Positions 36,919 to 51,463 are shown, counted from the stretch's first letter. The stretch is DNA of 64,000 bases from Acanthornis magna (GCA_036785705.1 JAWUZG010000051.1:17388501-17452500), one strand, 5' to 3'. Notes: generated by a model from the sequence alone, not told the origin. Numbers and translations: made by a program.

Positions 36919-38789
36919 ATGCTAAAAAAGAATCACTACCGAGTGTCCAGAGTGAAAATGCACACTTAGTTTCCTTACTAGCATGAGGAGCGGCCATTTC
37001 TGTTATGTTCAAAAAAACACCATTTCCTTGAGCACTTAATGGGTAGAGAACCAATGGAGGGAGAGATTGGATTCATTAAGAAACAGGCTTACTCACAGCT
37101 GGTGCCTGTGATCTGACCAGCAAACAATTCTAGGGTTTTGTGAGAGACAAAAACCTCATGCCCTTCTATCTTCACCCCCTAGCGCAACCAAAAGCATCCA
37201 AAAGGCATCACCTGATCCTCAATTCCACCTGCAGAAGAAAGCCAGCTCCAGAGGCAGGTAAAAGGATCTGGGATAGGTAAATCTGCACAAAGCATAAGCT
37301 GGAAGGAAAATTAGGATGCTCAGATACATTTTTGGAGACTGGACTCCATGTTCTGGGACTCCACCTAGCACTGGCATGGCTGAAAAAAAAGGAGGCCTGG
37401 CAGAGAGACAGGAGTGGGACAGCATTCCATGATACAGGAACTGTGTGAAGGAGTACCTCCGAGGAGGCACTGAGATTGAGAGCTCTAGGGAAACAAACTT
37501 TTCTTACAGTTACAGGAATTGAGTGTCTAGGCACCTCAATCGAACACCCATCTCCATCAGTCCTGAATTCACCAAGAGAAAATGTATCTCTTGACATTGT
37601 TACTGGAAAAGAAATTAATTAATCTGTTTCTATGACACTAAGACAAGAGCATAGCAGCTCATGGCTGCCTCTGATGAGTAACACTCCTTGCCTCCCCAGG
37701 GTAAAGAGGTAAAAAAGAGGTAAAATCTCTTTGAATGGCCTAAATTAATATTTACTAGTTTATACTAACATATACCAATTAGATGAGTTTATCCTTCCAA
37801 TATGGGGTCCTCACTGGATGGATGACCAAGAAAATAAGATCCTGTTGTAAGACTTTACACTGTTCCAAATATTCCGTATCATTTGGTCCCTGGGATTTCC
37901 ACTAAAAGTCATTTAATGCCAACAATGTGCATGTGGCTGAGACTTCTCATTTAGGATTTCACACCAGAGACAGAATGAGATTCTGTCTCAAAATTGTACA
38001 AAGGAATTAGCTGTAAATCATGTCAGGAACCTTAGCCCACTGTGATCAGGTGCAGGTGATGACTTGATATGCTAATGCACAGGAGATATGGGATAGGTGG
38101 ATTAAAATGCAATATGAGGTCCAAAAGCTAAGAAATTGTGATTATGTCATACCTTCACACCAGTTGTCCCTCAGGGGCCCTCAGACTGAGCACAAAGAAT
38201 GTCTGAGTTTCCAAAGCGACAGAAAAACAGAACAGAAAATAGAAATCCTGCTACCAACATTTAAGCTTTTAAATCAAAACACTGGCACTACATACAGTGA
38301 TCTTTTGGGGTTTGGTTTTCACTTCACAAACATTATGAAATATACTAGATCTGTAAGAAACACTCTAAATATTATGTTAGAATACAATGTACCATTATTA
38401 GTTTCACCTTCAAGAACTAAAATCCAGGAAGTCTATTTATTGTTTGTTTCTGGAAATCCTGGAAATCAGAGTCTTCTTGGGCTTGGCAGAGTACGTATTT
38501 CGAGCAAGTCAACTCTTACCACAGTCAGTCTAATATCCAAACAGAAAAACAGACATTAACAGCTGACTCTGAAGAAAAAAATCAGTATTTTTTTTCTGAA
38601 GTCCCAAAACTACCTTACCAATTCTCCCACTAGTAGGTGGGAGAAAATAGGAAATATGAGGGGCAAGAGAACAGCATGTGCCCAAGCAGATAGGCCTATC
38701 CTACTGGGCAGCAGAGCTTAACAGATGCTTTGGAACAGTCTGTTTATGACTTTTAGCATAAGAATCTATATCCCTTTTAATTACAGGGT

Positions 38790-39330
38790 GTTTATCTCAT
38801 CTTCTATAATAATGAATACATTTTTTCATCTCCATCAACAGCTAATCCTTAAATTCTGCCGGGAACTTAGCCTCAATATTTTAGGGCAGCGAGTTCCATA
38901 GATATGCATTATGTTAAAAAACCCCAGAATTTTCCTCTTATTCACTATTATTAAGCTTTCCAGCTCTGTCCTCTGTCTGGATATTCATCCTCATCCCATA
39001 ATTCATTAGTTCGTAATCCTCTATTACATCCCATGTCATTGTCATTCATTAAATTAAGCACTTTACAGCATCTCCTGTTATTGAAAATTCTCTGATTCCC
39101 TAATAATTTCAGTTAACCATCTTAGGGCTTCTTTCTAATTGAGCTATGTTTCCTACATAATCTTTCCCAAATTGCTGATGGAAAGATCTTCCTTTTAAAG
39201 GACAAGAGTCAATGATCAGATTCAAAATTAATTTGATCCATTCTGTTTATATCAACCTCTTTATATCTTTATGAAATTGAAGTCACTCAGATTCAACAGA
39301 CTTTTTTTTCATCATCCCTAATCTGCTTTT
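38790..39330 (-). mobile_element. Possible very old LINE (CR1/L3-like) remnant
   Basis: The plus strand contains GGGCAGCGAGTTCCATAGAT, followed about 15 bases later by a run of C/T-rich text with 'ttcctcttattcac'. This order resembles the complement of an ancient amniote CR1/L3-type 3' region. Matches are short and interrupted, no intact tail is present, and the limits are guesses. Confidence 0.25.
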
Positions 39331-39576
39331 CTATTTCAGATTCAAAATTTGTGTCTGAAAAGGCTGAACTTTTCAGAGCTTAACAGGAAAACCCTCGTAG
39401 TTTAAATTTGTGTCTTACCTGTATGAGGAAAGGGAATTTTCTCACAATGGTGACATGAGTCTAATACTGGTTCCTTGTAAAGTCACCATCTTCAAGAGAG
39501 GGACTCCTTGTAAAGATGCTGACATGAGCCAAATCAACCCTTGGCCACCAATGATACAAATGGTTTGTAATCATTT

Positions 39577-39622
39577 TTGGTACAAAAATTGGTACAAATT
39601 TTGTACCAGTTTTGTACAAACT
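39577..39622 (+). repeat. Imperfect inverted repeat built of GTACAAA units
   Basis: Two GGTACAAA units on the left face two complementary TTTGTACC/TTTTGTACA units on the right, around an AATT-type centre. A 20-bp-class hairpin stem with few mismatches is possible. No tail or promoter indicates a known small RNA. Confidence 0.7.
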
Positions 39623-42092
39623 CCTGTCTCCACCCAGTGCGTGGAAAAAAGTGTATGCAAGGTAGTATTTTTCACTTCACATACAGAGAAAATAAGATCA
39701 AGGGAGCAGAAAGCTGCCAGCCAGAGGCAGGAAGGCAGCAGCATCACATCCCCAATACCCCCATGTGATGAAACATCGCAAATCAGATCTCCAAAACCAT
39801 GCTTTAATTTTTAAAGACCAAAAAAAGAAAGCAGGGGCGAGGAAGTGAGAAGGGTTCTTCTTTTTTAACACCTATTTTTTGCAGAGGTAAAGTACTGACT
39901 CCTTCTCTTCCACTCCCACTTTAAATGACAGTTTAGGTTTTTACATCTTCTATATTGACTACAGATTAAAAAAAGCTAGCAAACAGCCAAACATTTTTGG
40001 CTATCATGAGAGATGATATCCCTTCTTCCTCTCGGACGGTGCAGCAGGATTTCATTAATACAATAACTCTTCTAACTGTGTCCAATGTGTACAAGTCTCT
40101 TGAACAAAATCAGGTGGATTTTCTCTAACATCTGTTCCAAAGAGGCTGTCTTTCACCAGCACTCTGCTGTTTTGAATTAACTGACAGCTGGTGTCTACGT
40201 ATTAGCAGAACTATTAAACTTAAAAACCAACGAATTAAAAAAACTCTCATACAAATGGCTCCACATGAAGAAAGAACCAAGAGAATGATGTAAGCATTCA
40301 TTTCTGAAAGGCAGCACACATCTCTGAAACCTGCTCAGTTATGTTATGAAGGACCATTTCTAAGCACATTCCTTTCACAATTGAGTGAATTCCTTCATTG
40401 CTAAAATATTCATTTTTTGGCACTTAAACACAAACAGGTGTCATTCCATGAATGGGGACATTTAAAACCACTGTGTCAGGGCTGGCAGAAACGCAGATGT
40501 CTTCAATGGGCAGCAACTCCTCACCAGCCCCAACCTCCAATCTAAGACACACTGGAAGTGGCAGGCTGAATGCCTTACTGAAGCGTCATCACCTCACATG
40601 TCAGATGTGTGTGAGTTATCAAAAGGCTGTTTTCCAGCAGCATTTCTAAGCAAAACCTGACCCCAGGTCCCATCTTCAGGTCAAAGAAAGGACAGCTTTC
40701 AGAAGGGAGTCAAACTGCCAAATGAATTAAATACTTGCCCAGGAACAGTGGCCTCACAGATGAAGTCGGCATCAGAGAGGGCTGACTTCAAGTCACAGTA
40801 GCAGGTTCCCCTGTCCTGGGTCCCCATTGTGACTCATGGAAGAAATGTCTGGAAGCAAGGGTGGGATGTAGAGTCTACAGCCATTCAGTCTTCTCCTGGC
40901 CCTCCCCGACCTCAGTCTATCAAATGTGACACCAAGCTACAGTGCCTAACAATTCCCTGCACATGCCTCCTTTTGGTTTTGAAGGCAGACATTTGTGAAC
41001 TCATAAGAAACAGTTTTTGCATAATTCAAGGTAACTGGAACATACCTTCCCTGCCATTATCAGCACTTCTCAAGTTCTGATCAAAGCACTGCAGGACAGC
41101 CACATTCCATCCTGCTGATTTGGGCTGGACTCATTTCTGTGGCTTCCAACAAATGTCTTACAACACCTAGCCTGAGCAAAGTCCACAGACTCCTTCCTGT
41201 CTTGAAGCTCTTTAAATTTATGAAAACAATCATATCTGCCCATCTACATCTGCCCTTGCAATAAAGCTTATCTACCTTCCCAATAAAGTTTCTTGCACGT
41301 TGTGTGGTAATACTGTGGGATGCGGTCAACTTCAACATTTAAAATAGGATGTGCCTGTAACGTAGCAGTCATGCAATTAATGCTTTTTGCTTTGCCAACA
41401 ACAGAGTCAGATTTAAATCCCAAGAGGAGGCAGATATTTTAGCCACCTTACTCATCTCACAAGAACGAGGCTAAATGGCTCTCATCTATTCTGCATGAGA
41501 TACAAGAAAGGGTGTAATAATGAAACTAAGGTAACCCTCTTACTATAATCTGGCAGGTTTATGTAATGGTGCTGCTGTTCACGAGCTTTGTGATTGGTGT
41601 CAGATCTTATTACAAGGGTGTGAGAGATATAAAATGACAAAGGAGGAAAGGGGGGAAAAAAGCAGTTTGACATGACCCTGCCTGTCAAGCCACAAAAAAC
41701 CATCCAGCAGTTCAATTCCCTGACTTACAGTAAGAGCTACTTAACTTTATACAGTATATTAATTAACAAGCTTTTGTAAAAGCAGACATATAACCGCAAA
41801 ACATAATTTTTATTTCCTTATCTGCGTTATGGAGGACACATTTACACTTGGAGAGAATGCTGTGTAGTCGCTGCAATACCAGGCATTCAGAGCCTAATAT
41901 GGGGTGTAAAGAATGGACACAAGCATGTTTGACTCTTTCCCAAAAGCCAAGCCCACATTCACTTCAGTTTTGAAAAAGTTTAATTGTACCATCAGTGTTT
42001 CTCAGAGATGAGAAAACCAAGATAGATATCCTTGATCAGCAGTCAGAAACTAAGAACGTTCCAAAAATTCCTCATAGAGGCATATGAAAGAC

Positions 42093-42109
42093 AAAAAAAA
42101 AAAAAAAAA
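42093..42109 (+). repeat. A-homopolymer (about 17)
   Basis: This is a run of A with no retroposon body recognised upstream. Confidence 0.8.
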
Positions 42110-43391
42110 CAAACCACTGTCTTGTAGGGGAAAACTATTTGTGTCATTCAATCTGCTCTGATCTACTTAGGTGTGTCACAAGTATGCAGCAGCTAGTGTA
42201 TGAAATATCAATTGGCCTTTAGAAGCTGCACTTCATAAATTCATCACAGACAGATATTTTCCATTTACAAATTAATTGGGATGCTGGCATTTTATTTCAG
42301 AAGCAACCAACACAATGTTTCATGCTATGCTCTGCAGACTGGTTCAGAGGAATCTATCAAAAATACATGGCCATAAACGCTTAGCAAATGGTGTGCATCC
42401 AGATGGGCTTTTAAACAACAAGAATGAAACTAGAGGCTTGCAAAATGCAATATCACGTAAAGGTAGACATTGATAGTTTTGGTCCAAATATGCCTTGTAG
42501 GAGTCAAATTTGATGCCCATTAGCAACAATATGCATGTGATCTTTCTCTCTTCTCTCCTAAATTGCCAAGTCTAGAGTAATTTTAAATCTAAACTAATTT
42601 ACTGAAAAGGCTTTCCAGACTTCTTTCCTTCAGGAGAACAAGCTAATAGTAAATCTGCAAAAATATAAACAATTGGTAATATTTTGCTTGCTTTTGTTGT
42701 TGTTTTAACTCTATAATCCTAGTGTCTATAAAACAGATACATGCAGGTTTGGACATCAATGCCCCTAATACGAGAGATACTTTATTCCCTGGATTTTATC
42801 CAGCTGACAGGTTCTCCTTCTGTGTTATTCTTCTCCTATTTCTTATGTTGCAATTGTCCCTTTCCAGCCAAACATTTGCCCAGAAGTAACAGAAAATTCT
42901 CTCAAGCCACCCAGACACTTTTCAGAAGAGTTATATGAACTCATCATCTTATCCCATATCTGAAAAACAACTTCTCTAAATTGACCATATCTCAGTCCTC
43001 TCCTCCCCCACTTCTGTGCCAATGGTTTTATTACAGGCCTGTCTTGTAGAGTACTTAGTGTTTCTATTCCAACAGCATGGAAGCTGTTATATTAAACATT
43101 TATCAGTAAGGGGGTTACTCCCTTCTACAAGCTGAGGCAAAGTAATTTGGCAGATGCTATCATGAAAAGAGTCTGTAGGTTTGTCTCTTCCAGAAGAAAT
43201 ACAGTACTCAAAATACACGCAATTCCAACCCTAACCTGACTGCATGAACTGCACTCTGAAATCCCATGTTTCTTGTATTCCAAGGATTGATAAATTAAGT
43301 CATCTCAGTTCCCCATGTTTTTTTCTTTTAAATCAACTTGGATGCTTTCTGCCCTGTACACTGAAAACGAAGTTTCAGGAACAGTAAGTAT

Positions 43392-43417
43392 AAAAAAAAA
43401 AAAAAAGAAGAAAAAAA
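43392..43417 (+). repeat. A-rich tract (A15 then GAAG then A7)
   Basis: This is a simple A-rich repeat in unique sequence. A second A-run follows at about 43650-43661. Confidence 0.8.
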
Positions 43418-44529
43418 TTCTTCTCACTCCCTGAGAGGTGTACCACTGGAAACAATGTTTAAAGGAAACAAAAAGCAACAAAAGCTTAATCAACAGAATC
43501 AGGACTTAGTGATCTCTGAACATAAAAAAGGGAAGAGAGCTGATTAGTCGCAAAGTGCAGTTTCTCTTTACACAGAATATTTTTTCAAACAGAATGATGA
43601 TTTGCACCTGTCCTGTAATTAGATGCGATGCTTATGTATTATGCTGAAAGAAAAAAAAAAAACTAAGACAGTGTTTCGATAATTTCAAAGTTCAGTATCT
43701 CCCCAAGAGTGCCTATAGCTGTTCTGTAGCACTTTTACCTCCATTTATACAGATATCTCACTTTTCTACCTACCTTGTCCATCTGCTGTGATTATATAGT
43801 CTCTATCAAATATCAATGATATCTGAGTCTAAAAGACTACATCAACACCAAGCTGTAGGCATGAAGTGAGGAGGGGGGGAATAGTGAATTCTTCCCTAAA
43901 AATTTTTCCCTAACAAATTGTTCCCAGGCACCAGAGCCTTCAAAATGTCTATCACAGAATTATCTTCATGCATTTTAAGCATCCTTCATATTAAGGATCC
44001 AGTTATTTTTATTTTAATATAAAGAACAAATGCTCAGAAGCCAAATAATCTAAAAGAGATTTCTACTGTGCTCTGCATTCTGAAGCACTGAAAAGAAAAC
44101 CCTCAGACTACTGAAAGCCTGACATGGTAGACTGCTACAAAGTTCTGTTAACCAGATTCCCTCTCAGATTTCACAGGCTGGACACCAGTAGCTCTTATGC
44201 ATAATCTATAAACCACATTTTTAAAGCAAACAGGGACCCTTTGAAATGAAAAAAACAGTACACATAATTGACACACCTCTCTCAATACTGGGAAAATTTA
44301 AAGCATTGACTTCTATTATAGAAGGGAAAAGGTACGTGCTCAGGTACAGAATTCCAAATTAAGAAACCCTCAAGAGATGCTATATGCTGTTTTGAAATAA
44401 AACTTCCGCCTCATCAAATGTTAATATTAGGGTTTTAGGCAGACATGAAGGTCAGGACAGATGTGCTGCCTAACATGTAGAAGACTCTCACTTTCCAGAA
44501 GGCCAATAAATGCCTTTCAGTAACTAAAA

Positions 44530-44835
44530 AGCAGTTACAGAAGATGGTGGTACTTTGTTCACAAGCATGCACGTTGGCAGGTCAAGCAACAGAAAGAAGT
44601 CGCTCAGGGGAGAAGTTGACCCGGATATAAGTGAAAAAAAAATTCAGTGGGAGAACAATTAAACATTGGAACAGATTGCTTAGAGAGATGTTAATATCTC
44701 CCTTACTGGAAATATTCAAGACTCAGCTTGACAAGGGCCTGCATAACCTGAACTGGGGCTCTGCTTTCAATAGAAGGTTGGACCACGTGCTCTCTGGCAT
44801 CTCCTTTCATCCTAGCCTTTGCTGAGATTTTAACA
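44530..44835 (+). mobile_element. CR1 LINE 3' fragment (plus orientation)
   Basis: The sequence AACAATTAAACATTGGAACA, GATTGCTTAGAGAGATG, then TGGAAATATTCAAGACTCAG, CTTGACAAGGGCCTGCATAA and AGAAGGTTGGACCACGTGCT is the ordered 3' part of CR1. The weaker stretch 44530-44625 (GAAGATGGTGG...GGCAGGTCAAGCAACAG) fits the preceding CR1 segment. The octamer tail is lost. Divergence is high, so it is old. Confidence 0.8.
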
Positions 44836-47800
44836 TTTTGTTCCAAGATCCAAAACTCAGACTGTGAAAGACTGACACTGAACTCCTTGGAGCTGCAGTG
44901 ACTTGAAGTACAGTTGCATGTACTGAAAAACTGGCAAATTGAAATTGCTATCACACTGATGAGGAGGGGGAAAAAAGAGATGTTTCTTCTCAGTAGCTAT
45001 ATTTGACAAATTAGGAACATCCTCATCCTATCAATTGAGTATCTGCAGATCATAAAGCCTGTCTGATCTGTGTGACTTAATTTGGTAGTTATCCTTTCTA
45101 ATCTGTTAACTACTGTCTTCTTTTAACAGCAGAAATTTCTTCTTTAACAGAAGAAACGACACAACAAATTCCAGTTTTTCCCATCACCATGCTTTGCTTT
45201 TTTTTTCATACTGGAGTGTGAAATCCATACAAGAGTGCATTTGTCAGAATGAAGGACCTTCCCCAAGGAAAGGAATGTAATTCATTTGCAAAAAGCAGGG
45301 ATTAGTAATCATTTAAAGGCAATCCATCTGCCCCTAGAGATATACTGGCTGCACAGATGAAGGACTAGTTTAATCTCTTCAAGAGTAAATTTCTGAAAGA
45401 TCCCAAATTAAACTATTTACATGGGAGAAGAAAGCTTGATCCTTGAGCACAGAGATGGTGGAGTTTCTTTTGGTGTTGCCACTATATCAAGATAGTGGAA
45501 AGCTATTTAAAGGCTTTGACCTGACAAGCTGATATAGTTTTAGATGCATTCATTTAAACTAAAAATAATAAAGCAAAATGGTGCTACATCTGGCCATATA
45601 CTCCAATAATTGCTTTATTGTTAGAGCCTTTAACATTTATGGACAGTCTTATTTTGGGGCTGAGCCCCCCTACCCCGGATATTTCATTCTGCATTAGACA
45701 TACATGGTATATTATTTTCCTTGGGATTTTGAAGGATTATTAGTCATATTGTCTCTAACCTTTTTGAAATGAACTGTTCTAATGGCAAACATTAGCATAT
45801 GGAAACATTTCCTTGCAATGTTTTGCTTTCTTTACTGTGTTACATTACAAGGAGCATAAGATATGAAGAAAGCAAACAAATACGGTTTTGATCCCTGGAT
45901 GCTAATAATGCTAAAGAGCTATTTTGATGGAACTGCTGAAAGAGCTGAAATATTTTTAACTTCCCTACTTCCAGTACTCATGTGACTATAAAACACAATT
46001 AAGTTTGATGATAAAGTTAGAGAATCCGAGGCACGTACTTCCAAAGCGTTGCACATTCCTTTCATTCTTACAGCATCTGAAGGATTTTTATACCCTGACA
46101 TGATTTATCTTCTTGAGGCTAATCTGGGTAGCCATGCAGGTTGACAGCTGAGTTTCTTCCCATAGCAAGTGACCATATTCTATGTTAAAGTACCACTGTC
46201 TGATGTAATTCCAAGGAAAAAGCCTGCTACAATCAGAAATAAAAACTCATGGTATAGTTCCTACAGATTTAAGAAGTAATAAGCAATTCTTCTGTTCCTA
46301 AGAGGATCAGATGTCCTTAAGATTTTTAAAAGTCTCATTTCAGCATGTCAGTACAGGTAAGTATACACATAAGGCTCCTACAAGAGTTAAAGGGGATGAT
46401 TATACAGAAAATTGGCTGAATTTTCTTTTTAACCTCTAAAAGAAATATGGCCACTGATAAACCTAAGTCACTTAGTGGTCAATTCTAGTTAATCCTGGCG
46501 GCCTCTTTATCTCTATACTTAATATAAAAAAATTCTCCCTCTTAGCTATAAATGAAGTTGCAACATGGCAACAGTAACAGTTCCTGGCAACTCTTCCTTC
46601 CCAAATCACACAACTTATTCTCGCTCCGGATTGCTAAGGAAATAAGATTTACGCACCCAGACTGTCTTGAGTGAAACCTGAGGGAAGGGAACAGGCAGGG
46701 TGCTGTACAGGTCCTGGAAACCCAAGCCAACGCTCAGCAGCATGTGTTTGGAATATCAATAGCAGCAAGGCAGAAGAGTGTGTGAGGCTGACGCGGAGCC
46801 TGCATGAAGAACAGACACACACATGACTGGGTTCACATTCTGGGCACTGTGCTTTTACCCTGCACAGCCCTGTCTCAGGGCCAGAGGGGAGATCCTGAAG
46901 TCTGGGCAAGGTGGAAAGTGAGGAAGGGAGAGGTCTGCAATGAGCTCAACCATCTGAAAGAAAATCAGAACTCATTCGCTCTGCTCTTGGCATAAATTTA
47001 AACAGTAACAGAAAGAACCGGAGCTGGGCAGTCGCACCTTCACCTCTCGTGTGTGGAGTAGCCTCAAGCACACATCACAACAGCAGCAGAACGTGCATTT
47101 CTGTACAGTGCACTCTGCCCTTCAAGCCCCATGGCCTGGGCAAGTGCCCTGCTCGAAAGGGGTTCTAGGACCACAGCTGCCATTTTCAGCACCACAGATT
47201 GGCTCTCTTTTCAATACTTATCTCCCAACTTCGGTTTAGGATATATGCTCCAGATAGCAAACATTCTCCTGATTTAACAGTTTTCCAAGCTTAATCTCAT
47301 TTTATTTTCTCTTTATGCATCTAAACCCATCGCCCCCTTGCTTTTCTGCTCTGAGGCTCACAATTCCCAGTTTGTTTTCAAAGCTCATTAAGAGAATTTT
47401 CTCTCTCCCTCTGTCATATCATTAACAGAAATGTTACACAACTCCAGTCTAACTACCAACCTACATAACCATTGCATTACTGCTGATAATCAGCTCCTGC
47501 TTATCTTTTACCCAACTTTTTCTTCCTACCCAAGCGAATTTCAATTAATCTTCATGTTAGAAAGTAAACATGTGCCTACTTCCCCCTTGATTCCCTAAAA
47601 TAATTAATTTTGCAATTTTATCAAAAAATGCAATTACATTGTCTGGCAAGATTTATTCTTTATGAACTCATGTTGTTATTGCTTACAATTCTGTCACCCT
47701 GCAGACTCTAAGTTTGCATCCTCTTTTAATATCAGGCCCATTATTTTACCAGTGGTTATACCTTCAGGACAGTAATTGCCAAGAAAAACCCTGGCTTTCC

Positions 47801-48054
47801 TTTGAAGGTCAACATTGTAGTTTCCAGTCCTCACTCATACTGACACTTCGTTTTAGCTACCATCTCACAAAAACAATAATCACACAATAGTGGCACAGCA
47901 AGAAGGCTCACCAAACACAAACTATTTAAACTCAGGGGTAAGAAAGACAGAAAAATCAACCTTTTTTTTTTCCTACATATTCCCTTTGTCACACTTTAAA
48001 AGAAAATTTAATGTCAGCCTTCTGCTACAAGAAAACACTCATTGATACTGTTTG

Positions 48055-48300
48055 GACTCACAAAATGATGCAGGGTAAAAGGGACCCCTTGAGATCACCT
48101 GGTCCAACCCCATGGTCAAAGCAGGGCAAGCTTCAAAGCCATATCATATTACTTAAGACCTTGTCCAGCTGAATTTGGAGAACTTCCAAGGTTGGTGATT
48201 CCACAGCTTCCTAGAGCAACCTCTTCCCACAGCAGCACTCCCAGGAAAAGCTTTTTTCCTCACCTCCATTTGGGACTTACTGAGGCACTAACCGTGATCA
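48055..48300 (-). mobile_element. CR1 LINE 3' fragment (minus orientation)
   Basis: The plus strand reads TGAGATCACCTGGTCCAACC, CATGGTCAAAGCAGGGCAAG, ACCTTGTCCAGCTGAATTTG and GAACTTCCAAGGTTGGTGAT, then TTCCTAGAGCAACCTCTTCC. This is the complement of the CR1 3' region. The terminal AATCATAGAATCA-like tail is degraded. The internal end fades near 48300. Confidence 0.8.
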
Positions 48301-50949
48301 CTGCCTCTTGGCCTTCCTATGCATGTCTGAGAAGTACCTGACTACTTGCCTTCCCTACCACACTCCCTAAGTAAAATAAGGCTGTGTAAATCACCCTCAT
48401 GAGTACTGAGCATCAGGAAACAGAGATAATCACTTCCCCATTGCTATCATAAGGCATCTGACTGCATTTTCTCAATCTCAATTTTCCAGGTTTTCTCATA
48501 GTGGCAAATTTTAATATTGACTGTCTTTGGACTCTATGCAGAGGATTTTAATCACACTGAAAATTCAAGCTTTGAACTGATGCATTCAGCAAAGCTGATG
48601 CTTAATAAACCAAATTATAAAATTTGCACTTGATCTCTACAAGCCTGTGCATTCTTTTAACCAGTTTTCTGCCATCAACCAAGCAACAACTGAGCAGGAT
48701 GCAAAGCAGCTTGATAAAATGGGTAACGGAGGAGAAGACATTTGACCAAAGTCTTGTCTTTGTACCCTGGTGTTAGAGAAATGAAAACAGGGGAGTTGCA
48801 GACAGGATCATCAGCATCCAGTGAGGAAAAGCTGACTTGAAAGTCTCAAAGGTAGAAACAGCTGCCAAGCAGAGTGACAGAGGGAAGGGCTGCAACAAAC
48901 AGGACAGGTAGAAGATAAATGGGAATTCAGAGCTAGAACTTCCTAGAAATGCAAATGCCTACAACAGGACAAAAACCAATGGTGCAAGGTGCTAACACTG
49001 TTGTTATGCCTCAGGGAAAGCAGCACAAGAGGGAGAAAATGGCAGGGCAGACAGCAGCACACAGCTGTAGCAGTTCGATCAGTTCAGAAGGTTCATATTT
49101 TACTAAGCCAGGAAGTGGTAAAAACACACAAAACTGGAAGATCTTCTCCTATGTATCCTTAAAGCCCAGCAAGCTTTACCTTGGCTGAACTTTTAAACAC
49201 TTTCTGTGCTGCTGTTCATATTAAATTCAGAAAGAGATTTCTCAATAGTGGATATATAACGGGGAACATGGAAGGTGGAGAACAGAAATGAGTGGACTAT
49301 TTTTTCACACATACACTCTGTCACAAACCAAGAAAAAGCAAGGTTAATGCTCTCCTGGTACATAGGACAGACCAATGGCTCCAGTGGCAACAAAAAATAA
49401 TAAATAAAAGGGCAATGCTGGCCAGGAGACCACAAAGGGACATATGCATTGTACAGATCTTTTGCTTTTCAATTTCAGTTCAGGGATTTGTCTTAAGATG
49501 TATCTCTCAGCCTCTGCTTTAGTGGCAATGTCCTGATGAACACAGAACAGTTCTGTTACAGTTTAGGAGTAACACGGACTAATTTTACTCTCAGGATATT
49601 TATTGGATTAATCTAGTGGCTTAATAGAGAAGCTGAAAAAACAAACAGTAAGAAAACAGGATGGCTTAAAAAAATGTATCTTTGCAAACATCTGAGGGCT
49701 ATTATGAAACAAAGTCTATATGCTACACATATTACAAGTTAAAGAAGTTCCCCTTCTTGCAAGAGGCCAGATGTTTAGAGCAGTGTCTTGGGAAGCCAGG
49801 CAGAATACCAGTTCTGGCTCCAGGAGAAACAGAAATCCAGGGTCTGACAGCTGAGAGAGGCATTCTTTGAGACCAAGAATCAAAGAAAGTGTTATCTAGC
49901 CCCATGACTATCTCATCAGAAAAGTATAACCTAAGGCAATTTTGATTTTCTTCACTTCCGGTATTTTCAAAGTTCTTGGAAAAAGAAAAGAGCTCAGACA
50001 GTAAGAGATATCTGCAAATACTTCAAAAACATTTCCAGCATGGTTACACAATACAAGAAGTGTACTTCTATGGTCAGTGACACACTGAGCTTTAATTTTG
50101 GAAAAACTGTGCAAGGAACATTTCTGTGCCAAACTTCACATGGTATGACATGCATTGTTTTACATTCCAGCTTCACAGTTCGAGATCACCAGGTGAGTCA
50201 CAATGTCAGTGGACAACACAAAATCCACTAGAAGTTATTTTTAGAAAAATACACTTTTATCACTTTTCAGCATTTGTAACATCATTCTGCACTGTCAGCA
50301 GAACTAGCTGTGTACTTCTCTGCAGCCTGCATTCATAATTAGATTAGCCAAGCTATTTTATTAGGATGGAGTTTAGGCATCCATCCTAATTTAGGCATCC
50401 TGTGTCCTGGAAAAGTTCAGTGGGGACAGACCAATGCTCTTATTAAACAGCAAGATATCAGAGATGGAGAAAGGCCAATGAGAAGTGCCAAAAGAAGACT
50501 AAGATATGTAATGCAAGCCTAGTCCCAGTTGCTAGCACTGGCAAACCTCTACGAATATTGTGTTAATACTCATTTGTGTAAAAGATACCAAATTATTTGT
50601 GAACTACTTTGTTCTCAAATGTCCAACACAAAAAAACCCAAAACATACACACCAAACCAACCCCATTTTCACCCCTTCTTTCATCACCAATATTTAAATC
50701 TCATATCTCCAGCTATTCAGTTAGAAAGGGTAAGTAGAACTTGCCAAGAGATGCCAAATCTGCCCATGAGACCTGCAAAATCCCTCCTGTGGCTTCTGCT
50801 ATGATCCCTGACCCTGGCTCTTAGACTTGCCAGCACTTAGACTCAATGCATCCACAGGGAAAAGTGAGCACCTCACCCACAGAAACAGTCAGAAATAGAA
50901 GTCAGTAAGAACATAAGATGAACTGTAGTGATTAGACACAGGGCATGGC

Positions 50950-51255
50950 CAGGGAATGGAATGGAACAGAAGGGAATAGAAAAGAACAGAATATTGCAGT
51001 CAGAAGGTACCTATGGTGATCACCTAATCCAACCGTCTGACCACTTCAGGGCTGATCGAAAGTTAAAGCATGTTATTAAGGGCATTGCCCAAATGCCCCT
51101 TAAACACTGACAGCTAAGGATATCAGCCCCCTTTCTAGAAAGCCTGTTTCAGTGTCCGACCACCCTCTTGGGGAAGAAATGCTTCCTAATGCCAAGTCTA
51201 AACCTCCCCTATTGCGGCTTATATCACATAACCTAAAAGTATCCTCTGAAATTTG
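50950..51255 (-). mobile_element. CR1 LINE 3' fragment with a GGAAT-type tail (minus orientation)
   Basis: A degenerate pentamer run (GGAATGGAATGGAACAG, 50952-50998) precedes GATCACCTAATCCAACCGTC, TGACCACTTCAGGGCTGATC, GAAAGTTAAAGCATGTTATT and ATGCCCCTTAAACACTGACA, then GAAATGCTTCCTAATGCC and TCTAAACCTCCCCTATTGCG. These are ordered blocks of inverted CR1. The pentamer run corresponds to the expanded and mutated CR1 3' tail. Confidence 0.85.
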
Positions 51256-51463
51256 GCATGAATGAATGCAAGGGTGCACTGTGCTTAACCATTGCACTTA
51301 CTTCTCCCACTGAATCAATCAAGGGAAACAGGGGCAGGGCATACAAGTTATCATTAACATCCTGCAACTTGATAAAAAAAAATCTAAGTCTTTTGTTAAA
51401 CACAGACTTTAAAATTTAGAACTTGCTCATAAAAATTCATATCCCATCCTACACTGAAGTTAT

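Noticed and set aside
37208..37597. 129-codon minus-strand frame
   Set aside because: No domain, no clear acceptor or donor pair, and an overlapping second frame in the same strand. Not supported as an exon.
38107..38559. 150-codon plus-strand frame
   Set aside because: No domain or conserved motif is visible. It begins in unique AT-rich sequence without a promoter or acceptor.
39410..39814. 134-codon plus-strand frame with WYKNWYKF-like repeat
   Set aside because: The peptide repeat is simply the translation of the GTACAAA hairpin, and there is no other support.
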